Positions 41,064-46,756 of a stretch of DNA of 46,756 nucleotides are shown piece after piece. The stretch comes from Caryophanales bacterium. GTDB taxonomy: Bacteria > Bacillota_I > Bacilli_A > RFN20 > CAG-288. The stretch's first letter is position 1, and each line of letters starts with the position of its first letter. Location: the NCBI GenBank assembly GCA_021621525.1, contig JAJVUU010000005.1:1-46756 (forward strand), given 5' to 3'. A program made the translations under genes and the position numbers. The notes under the pieces were generated by a model. It did no database searches, was not told the DNA's origin, and saw only the letters and a program-made list of their open reading frames with translations.

Positions 41064-44000
41064 GTGGGAAAATTTTATTTAACCAAATATCCTCTGAATG
41101 AGGATGATATCTCCAAAAGAATCCGTCAGGACCTGGAAAGCGGCAAAGTCGATATCAACTTTTATTTTGACAAGAAAACCAGCACCTTGCATTACGAGTG
41201 CTATGATGCTGAATTCGGATGTTTCTCATTCTATGTCAATGAAGAAGGAACCATCCGGACTTCCGATGTCTACAATTTCTTTCCTTTCGACATCATACGC
41301 AATGAAACCATCCACTATATCCATGACAATGACAAAAAGGCTACCAAGGAAGAACTGCGAAAAAGATATCCTTTGATCTATGCCAAATATGGAAAGATGA
41401 TGGAGCTTGATGCAGCGACATATGACAAATACAAGACTGTCAGGAACAATCTCCTTTGGCTTGCAGTCAAGCCTGAAAAGAAGATGGTAAAAAAGGACAT
41501 CCCCATTCAGCATGTCGTCCTCACAATTGGTACGAATTCACCCACGAGTGCCGAGTTGAGCATCGAGGATCCAAATACCATAGAACTTATCTGCGACAAT
41601 GACAAAGTCATCGATGAACTCTACGCTCCGGACTCCGTCTTTTCAGAGGGGACAAAGAAGATTCTTCAAGCCTTCATGCCGATTCTGGCAGTTCAGAATC
41701 AGATTGCAAACAGCTCTTATTTTTCTCTTGTGAGGAAGAACCCGGACACCTATTGCAGGACGCTCATCCACGGCTTATATCTGCTTGGCACACAGGAATA
41801 CAACGACAATTCAGTCGAGCTCGGATACGATTACTATGACGTCGATCCGGAAATCAAGTCATTGTCCATAAAGATCGATGAAAACGGACATATCGAAAGC
41901 AACATCAAACCCGATCCAAACGATTGGTTGCTGACGATGGATGACGACACCCAGTTCCTCTATTTCTCTTATCGAGACGAAATCGTCTATACCTACCAGG
42001 GTGAAAACATCAAAGCCGTCGAACTGATCAAGTTCCTTGCCAGCAATCCCTTCTTCAACCAGACGGACCTTTTCATGGAAGACATCGCTTCTTCCCTCAT
42101 ACCGAAGGTCGAGGGCGAAATCCAGATTGAACAGACCTTCTTAACCAAGGCGTTGATGAAGACAGACCACGTCGAGTATTTTCTTGACCTTGATCCTGTC
42201 AAGAACGTCCTTATCAGCTCCACCCGATATTATGCCGATGAAAAGCAAGTCAAAAAAGAAGAGTTTGCAGAAATCATGCCTGAAAGGATTTCCGCATTCC
42301 TGTCTGAATTAAACAAACTGAAGCTTCCTGAAAAAGGGGATGTCAGTGATGCCGAAGTCATCATGAACTTCCTTTCCAGTGACCTCAAGCCTCTCCAGAA
42401 AGCTGCCCATGTCTTCATTTCCGATGAACTGAAGAAGCTCAAGAAGAAGTCCGTCGGAAAAATCAAGATCATCATTGATTCACAGACGGATTGGTTCAGC
42501 ATGAACTTCTCCTCCGATGAATATACGCCTGAAGAAGTCGATGCCATCCTTGCCGCATATCAGAAAAAAAAGAAATTCTTCCTCCTCAGGAACCAGATCC
42601 TTGACCTCAACGAAGGAGAAGGAAAAGACCTGCGGAAAATCCTTGATGACATCGATCTCAAAAGCAAGAGGATTCCGATTTACCAGTCCCTGAAACTGGT
42701 GGATTGCAAAGATATCGATCTAGGCGAGAGAATCATGACGCTCTTTGGCTCTCTTCAGAAATATGAGGACAGTGAAATCCATGTCTCCGAGTCTTTGGGA
42801 AAGATTCTGCGTCCCTATCAGGTCATCGGTGTAAAATGGCTTACTACCCTCAAGGAAAACCATCTTTCCGGCATCCTTGCCGATGACATGGGATTGGGAA
42901 AGACCCTTGAGATGATCGCCTTCCTCAGCCAATATAAGGAAGGAGGTCCAAATCTCATCGTCACCCCGAAATCCCTGACCTTCAACTGGGAAGACGAATT
43001 CAGAAAATTCGACCCGGAAAGCAAGGTCGTCGTCCTGACGGCTGATCCTGCTACAAGAAAGGCAAAGATTGCTGCTATCGGCAATCAGAAGAATGTCAAC
43101 TATATCATCTCCTATGATTCATTGAGGCTTGACCTCGACCTTTTCAAGGACAAGTCTTTCCAGTTCCTCATCCTGGACGAGGGACAGTACATTGCAAACG
43201 CCCTTGCCCAGAAGACCAGGGCCGTCAAGAGCATTCATGCCGAATATAAATTCGCCCTTACCGGTACACCGATTCAGAATTCCCTGATGGATCTGTGGTC
43301 CATCTTTGACTTCCTCATGCCTGGATATCTCAAGTCCTTCGGTGAATTCAAGAAGAAATATGGAAAGCTTGACCTGGACGAAGATGACAAGAAGCACCTC
43401 GAACACGTCGTCTCTCCGTTCCTTCTCAAGAGAAAGAAGGATGACGTCTTGGATGATCTTCCCGGAAAGACCATCATCACCCAGAGGATTGCCATGAACG
43501 ACAACGAGATGTCGCTCTATAAGGCATTCTTCATCAAAGCAAGAAACACCTTGAATGTAAAAGACGCAAATGGCAAAGTCAATAAATTGGCTGTCCTTGC
43601 TGCATTGACAAGACTTCGTCAAATCTGTGTCGATCCGAGTGTCTTCTTGGAATACAAGGATATCTCCTCCAAGCTGGAATATACCATCTACGTAATAAAG
43701 GAAGCGATTGGAAAAGGACACAAGGTTCTTCTTTTCTCTTCCTTCACAAGCGTTCTCGATCATATCGAGACACTCTTTGAAAAGGATGGCATCCGTTTTG
43801 AAAGGATTGACGGAGACGTCTCCGCCAAAAAGAGATTGGAACTAGCCAATCGGTTCAACAAGAAGGATGACGACCTGAACGTCATGCTTGTCTCCTTGAA
43901 GGCCGGAGGTACCGGCCTCAACCTAATCGGTGCCGATATCGTCATCCATCTCGATCCATGGTGGAATGTTGCTGCCGAAGACCAGGCAAGTAACAGAGCC

Positions 44001-44174
44001 TATCGTATCGGACAGACAAGGAAGGTCACGGTCTACAAGATCGTCATGAAGGACACCATCGAGGAAAAGGTCCTTTCCCTTCAGGAAAAGAAAAAAGACC
44101 TAGCCGACATCTTCGACACTTCCCAGGGAAAGAGCAACCTCAACGAAGAAGACCTTCAATACCTGCTCAGCTAG
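41064..44174 (+). CDS. SNF2-family helicase/ATPase, 5' end replaced by an IS
   Basis: A 1036-residue SNF2-type translocase. The N-terminal bacterial SNF2-associated region covers about 1-560. The ATPase core has LADDMGLGKT near residue 610 (motif I), ILDEGQ near 705 (motif II, DEGQ rather than DEAQ), and ALTGTPIQN near 735 (motif III). The second RecA lobe has VSLKAGGTGLNL near 950 and QASNRAYRIGQTRKV near 973 (motif VI). It remodels protein-DNA complexes; its SWIM partner is just upstream. The GTG used here and its first codons belong to the IS end. The native start lay at 39408. No ribosome-binding site precedes this GTG, so expression is probably reduced. Confidence 0.9.
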   Translation: MGKFYLTKYPLNEDDISKRIRQDLESGKVDINFYFDKKTSTLHYECYDAEFGCFSFYVNEEGTIRTSDVYNFFPFDIIRNETIHYIHDNDKKATKEELRKRYPLIYAKYGKMMELDAATYDKYKTVRNNLLWLAVKPEKKMVKKDIPIQHVVLTIGTNSPTSAELSIEDPNTIELICDNDKVIDELYAPDSVFSEGTKKILQAFMPILAVQNQIANSSYFSLVRKNPDTYCRTLIHGLYLLGTQEYNDNSVELGYDYYDVDPEIKSLSIKIDENGHIESNIKPDPNDWLLTMDDDTQFLYFSYRDEIVYTYQGENIKAVELIKFLASNPFFNQTDLFMEDIASSLIPKVEGEIQIEQTFLTKALMKTDHVEYFLDLDPVKNVLISSTRYYADEKQVKKEEFAEIMPERISAFLSELNKLKLPEKGDVSDAEVIMNFLSSDLKPLQKAAHVFISDELKKLKKKSVGKIKIIIDSQTDWFSMNFSSDEYTPEEVDAILAAYQKKKKFFLLRNQILDLNEGEGKDLRKILDDIDLKSKRIPIYQSLKLVDCKDIDLGERIMTLFGSLQKYEDSEIHVSESLGKILRPYQVIGVKWLTTLKENHLSGILADDMGLGKTLEMIAFLSQYKEGGPNLIVTPKSLTFNWEDEFRKFDPESKVVVLTADPATRKAKIAAIGNQKNVNYIISYDSLRLDLDLFKDKSFQFLILDEGQYIANALAQKTRAVKSIHAEYKFALTGTPIQNSLMDLWSIFDFLMPGYLKSFGEFKKKYGKLDLDEDDKKHLEHVVSPFLLKRKKDDVLDDLPGKTIITQRIAMNDNEMSLYKAFFIKARNTLNVKDANGKVNKLAVLAALTRLRQICVDPSVFLEYKDISSKLEYTIYVIKEAIGKGHKVLLFSSFTSVLDHIETLFEKDGIRFERIDGDVSAKKRLELANRFNKKDDDLNVMLVSLKAGGTGLNLIGADIVIHLDPWWNVAAEDQASNRAYRIGQTRKVTVYKIVMKDTIEEKVLSLQEKKKDLADIFDTSQGKSNLNEEDLQYLLS
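41078..41083 (+). repeat. Target-site duplication, right copy
   Basis: TTTAAC, identical to 39428-39433. Confidence 0.82.
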
Positions 44175-44194
44175 GCAGCTTCGGCTGCCTTTTT
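44173..44194 (+). terminator. Terminator after the SNF2 gene
   Basis: AGGCAGC and GCTGCCT form a 7-bp stem around TTCG, followed by TTTT. The stem begins within the stop codon. Confidence 0.95.
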
Positions 44195-44309
44195 CTTATT
44201 TGGCTTTCCTGCTTTATCACAACCTTTGAAAACAAAAAACTACTTTTAAGAAAATCGTTGACGTTCCCTTCCCTTTCCCAGGCAAGAGGATTTCATCAAA
44301 AAAGTTTTC

Positions 44310-44338
44310 TTTACATTCAATTCCTTTTATCCTATGAT
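44310..44338 (+). promoter_or_regulatory. Promoter of the Wzz-like gene
   Basis: TTTACA (44310-44315) and TATGAT (44333-44338) are 17 bp apart, about 40 nt before the chosen ATG. This supports starting the gene at 44378. Confidence 0.8.
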
Positions 44339-44377
44339 TTCAATATTCATTTCAGTGACAAAAAAGAGGTTAAGACA

Positions 44378-45814
44378 ATGGATGACAAAGACCAGACCAA
44401 TAAAATAATCATCGTAGAGAATCCTGCTACCACAAAGACCAACCATCTCACCTGGAAAGGATATGGACAAGGAATCAAACACTTCAAGTATTGGATTCTC
44501 GGGATTTCCCTGGGATGTGCTATTTTAGGATACATCGGAGGAAAATTCATTCTCAATCCAGGAAGAGAGACCCTTACCACCAACATCGAAGCGGATTTGG
44601 CCTTGAACGAGGATAAAACGGCTTATCTTGACGGAAAAAGTTTCTTCTATTCCAATATCATATCGAGAGACAACATTGCAGGAACCATACAGGGAAACGA
44701 GAAATTTTCCAATTATGACGCTGACAGACTTTTGAAAGATGCCTCTTTCAACATAACTCCGAAAAGTTCCAACGAAACTGAATCCAAAACAAGTTTCACC
44801 ATCACCTGCAAGCCGAGCGCATTCAAATCTACGACAGAATGCAAGGAGTTTTTAAAGGAACTCCTCAATTTTGAGGTCAAAAAAGCAGAAGCAGCAACCT
44901 CTTCCTTCGCTTATAGCAGCAAACTTCCTTCCAGCATAGACACATTGGCTTCCATGGAATTCGATGACATCATCTCCTCTTGCCAAAGCCAATATGATTA
45001 TCTATCTTCCTGCTATCAGGACATGGAGGATACATTCAACAGCTATTTCGTTGCCGATGACAAGACACTCAATGCTCACTATATCGACTTTCAGACAAGG
45101 TTCGAATCCCTCAAATGGTCTCAGCTCAAAGGAGATTTCTATATTAACAAATATGTCAACATATCTTCTATGGAAGAATGTCAGACAAAAATAGGAATCT
45201 ACAAAAATCTGAAAGCCACCTATGAAGTCGAACTCAAAACCCTTCAAAACAACATATCCAAGGATAAGAGACTGCTTGAAAGCCTATGCAACATTCAGCA
45301 ACCGGACAACACCATCAGTGCAAAAATCATTTCCCTGAGCAACGAGATTTCCAGTTATGAGACAACAAAGCAAAAGATGCTTCTGAAACTTGCTGACATC
45401 GGATACGATGTCCAAGAGACACAGGATGGTTTCCTTTTCAATGAGACTTATGACACCGACAAAAACACCTATATCTACAAGCTCAGCAACGCCGATCAAA
45501 ATTATATTGATTCCTGCATCAGTTTCAAAAGCAGTCTCAACAAGGTCTACCAAGCCCTGGTAGAGGCTACTGACAAGGCCACGATTCTCTATCAAGCCTG
45601 CAACAAGAACAGCGACAACAACAACATCTATGTCCTGGATGCAGATATGGGAACCATCAGCGGTCACATCAGCAACATGTTGATTGCCGGTGCTCTCCTT
45701 GTCGTCGGTTTCCTTCTTTCCTCCTTCATCTTTGCCGAGATTGACATCAACAGGAATGGGGCAAAGAAAGAAGAAATTTCAAAAGGCAACGAAGAAATCA
45801 AAGCCAAAAACTAA
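44378..45814 (+). CDS. Wzz/GumC-like polysaccharide chain-length protein
   Basis: A 478-residue membrane protein with the Wzz/polysaccharide co-polymerase layout: a short cytoplasmic N-terminus, a membrane helix (about 33-53), a long extracytoplasmic helical domain (55-435), and a C-terminal helix (about 440-462). The hallmark proline motif beside the last helix is not obvious, and the sequence is divergent, so the assignment rests on topology and the adjacent sugar transferase. No tyrosine-kinase domain is attached. GAGG lies 8 nt before the ATG. It begins an exopolysaccharide locus that continues past the window. Confidence 0.75.
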   Translation: MDDKDQTNKIIIVENPATTKTNHLTWKGYGQGIKHFKYWILGISLGCAILGYIGGKFILNPGRETLTTNIEADLALNEDKTAYLDGKSFFYSNIISRDNIAGTIQGNEKFSNYDADRLLKDASFNITPKSSNETESKTSFTITCKPSAFKSTTECKEFLKELLNFEVKKAEAATSSFAYSSKLPSSIDTLASMEFDDIISSCQSQYDYLSSCYQDMEDTFNSYFVADDKTLNAHYIDFQTRFESLKWSQLKGDFYINKYVNISSMEECQTKIGIYKNLKATYEVELKTLQNNISKDKRLLESLCNIQQPDNTISAKIISLSNEISSYETTKQKMLLKLADIGYDVQETQDGFLFNETYDTDKNTYIYKLSNADQNYIDSCISFKSSLNKVYQALVEATDKATILYQACNKNSDNNNIYVLDADMGTISGHISNMLIAGALLVVGFLLSSFIFAEIDINRNGAKKEEISKGNEEIKAKN

Positions 45815-45820
45815 TGCCCT

Positions 45821-45851
45821 AAGCGCTTACATGGTCATTTAAAGCGTTTAC
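45821..45851 (+). promoter_or_regulatory. Tandem LacI/CcpA-like operator half-repeats
   Basis: AAGCGCTTAC (45821-45830) and AAGCGTTTAC (45842-45851) are direct repeats 21 bp apart, two helical turns. Both resemble the core of cre sites. They lie between the Wzz-like and sugar-transferase genes and could bind a LacI-family regulator on one DNA face. Confidence 0.5.
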
Positions 45852-45918
45852 CTTATCCTATCTATTCCTTTCGCTTTACATTTCCATTACATTATTGCAA
45901 GTTCAGGCGATAATATTT

Positions 45919-46665
45919 ATGGAACCACAGACTGCAGATATCTTTTTCCCATCCCTCAATAATTTGCAAAATACAAATTATTACCAATATCCTTCCTTTG
46001 TCCAGAACGAAAGGAACCGGGATGAAATCATCATCAAAGGCTCCAAAGCCTACGCTTTCTTCAAAAGAGGATTTGACATCCTTCTTTCCTTTCTTTTGAT
46101 TCTCCTTCTTTCTCCTCTTCTTCTCGTCCTTGCCTTTTTGGTCAAGACGACCAGCAAAGGCTGCGTCCTCTTCAGAGACAAGAGAATCGGCTATCAGGAA
46201 AAAGAAATCGGTGTCTTGAAATTCAGAACCATGTACAGCGATGCCGAGACACACATCCATAAGTACCTCACTGACGAGCAGTATCGCCAGTGGAAGATAG
46301 AAAGAAAGCTTGATAACGATCCCAGAATCACCAAAATCGGCAAGTTCTTGCGCAAGACTTCCCTGGATGAACTTCCACAGATATTCAACATCTTCATGGG
46401 AACCCTCTCCTTTGTCGGTCCTAGACCAGTCACTGCCTTGGAACTGAAGGAAAACTATACACATTATGAAAGAAGATGCCTTGCCCAGGTCAAACCAGGT
46501 CTTACCGGTTACTGGCAGGTCTATGGAAGAAGTGATGTTGACTATAAATCAGGTGAAAGACAGAAGGAGGAGCTTGCCTATCTTCCGAGAAGAAGTCTTC
46601 TCTTCGATCTGAAGCTGATGATTCTTACCATCCCTGCGGTACTGAAACACAAAGGTGCCAAATAG
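45919..46665 (+). CDS. Undecaprenyl-phosphate sugar phosphotransferase
   Basis: A 248-residue bacterial sugar transferase that starts repeat-unit assembly by transferring a sugar phosphate to undecaprenyl phosphate. It has a single N-terminal membrane or re-entrant helix (about 55-80) and the core: KFRTMYSDAE near residue 104, DPRITKIGKFLRKTSLDELPQ near 135 with the catalytic Asp-Glu pair, FVGPRP, and a YERRCLAQVKPGLTGYWQV segment. It lacks the multi-helix N-terminus of WbaP, as in the small monotopic type. No clear ribosome-binding site precedes the ATG; a TTG at 45895 is an alternative start. The first sugar cannot be read from sequence. Confidence 0.93.
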   Translation: MEPQTADIFFPSLNNLQNTNYYQYPSFVQNERNRDEIIIKGSKAYAFFKRGFDILLSFLLILLLSPLLLVLAFLVKTTSKGCVLFRDKRIGYQEKEIGVLKFRTMYSDAETHIHKYLTDEQYRQWKIERKLDNDPRITKIGKFLRKTSLDELPQIFNIFMGTLSFVGPRPVTALELKENYTHYERRCLAQVKPGLTGYWQVYGRSDVDYKSGERQKEELAYLPRRSLLFDLKLMILTIPAVLKHKGAK

Positions 46666-46688
46666 CATAGAAATATGCTATTTTTTTT
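46662..46688 (+). terminator. Terminator after the sugar transferase
   Basis: ATAGCATA and TATGCTAT form an 8-bp stem around GAAA, followed by a run of T residues. The stem overlaps the stop codon. The last 68 bases of the window show no further feature I can support. Confidence 0.92.
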
Positions 46689-46756
46689 CATCACTTTTCT
46701 TTAGTCATTACCCATAAGCCCGGTTTTTAGGGTGTTTTGGGCCCTTTTTCGGCATA

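Larger units (their letters stand above)
39434..41077. mobile_element. Insertion sequence, IS1634/IS4-like, 1644 bp
   Basis: The element carries one intact transposase gene and imperfect terminal inverted repeats at 39434-39463 and 41049-41077. Each end reads TAAAA[C/T]TTTCCC, a variable 4-6 nt, then TGTTGTACTATAT, identical over the inner 13 bp. It is flanked by a 6-bp direct repeat, TTTAAC. The ends are little decayed, the duplication is exact and the target reading frame can be rebuilt, so insertion is recent. Family placement rests on the transposase motifs. Confidence 0.9.

Noticed and set aside
1..46756. CRISPR arrays, tRNA genes, rRNA genes and prophage
   Set aside because: I saw no regularly spaced repeats, cloverleaf-type sequences, rRNA segments or phage structural genes.

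Overview
The window comes from a Bacillota chromosome of low-to-moderate G+C. The pointers are strong Shine-Dalgarno sites, compact terminators, a long-form ribosome hibernation factor, S-box SAM control of metK, a CcpA-like cre site and a SipW-type signal peptidase. The gene set suggests an uncultured gut Bacilli or Erysipelotrichales-like lineage; this is inference, because no rRNA or other phylogenetic marker is present. I see no CRISPR array, tRNA or rRNA.

Positions 1-18200 are mostly housekeeping genes. They include two Nudix hydrolases, a HAD phosphatase, hpf, and a SAM-riboswitch operon (TSCPD protein, metK, PLP-dependent amino acid decarboxylase). Next come a PLC-like protein with pduL, an NFU protein, an M24 peptidase, and a MerR regulator with its probable target dehydrogenase. 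A Fic protein whose catalytic His is Tyr sits under a perfect cre site, followed by rmuC, a DUF368 transporter and a YhcH-family protein.

Positions 18203-34390 (minus strand) are the most interesting part. One co-directional, overlapping set of eleven genes follows a c-di-GMP-I riboswitch. In order of transcription it encodes five exported proteins with SipW-type N-termini and a shared C-terminal W-[LI]-E-G-W motif. Then come a membrane-anchored McrB-like AAA+ ATPase, a large coiled-coil partner, a SipW-like signal peptidase, an intact EAL phosphodiesterase, a divergent MTA/SAH-nucleosidase-fold protein, and a 1024-residue membrane protein with a degenerate EAL domain. The aptamer's closing-stem strand can also form the terminator, so c-di-GMP probably turns the operon on. 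The EAL enzyme would feed back on the signal, and a GGDEF-EAL protein is encoded just upstream on the other strand. I read this as a c-di-GMP-controlled surface-fibre or matrix system in which the McrB-like ATPase may work in assembly or protection. The combination is, to my knowledge, undescribed.

Positions 34458-46756 hold a small membrane protein, the GGDEF-EAL protein, and a SWIM zinc-finger protein next to an SNF2 ATPase. A 1.64-kb insertion sequence interrupts codon 9 of the SNF2 gene; its 6-bp target duplication allows exact reconstruction of the original gene. The window ends in the start of an exopolysaccharide locus (Wzz-like protein, sugar-phosphate transferase). Together with the c-di-GMP operon this suggests a region devoted to surface structures and biofilm.
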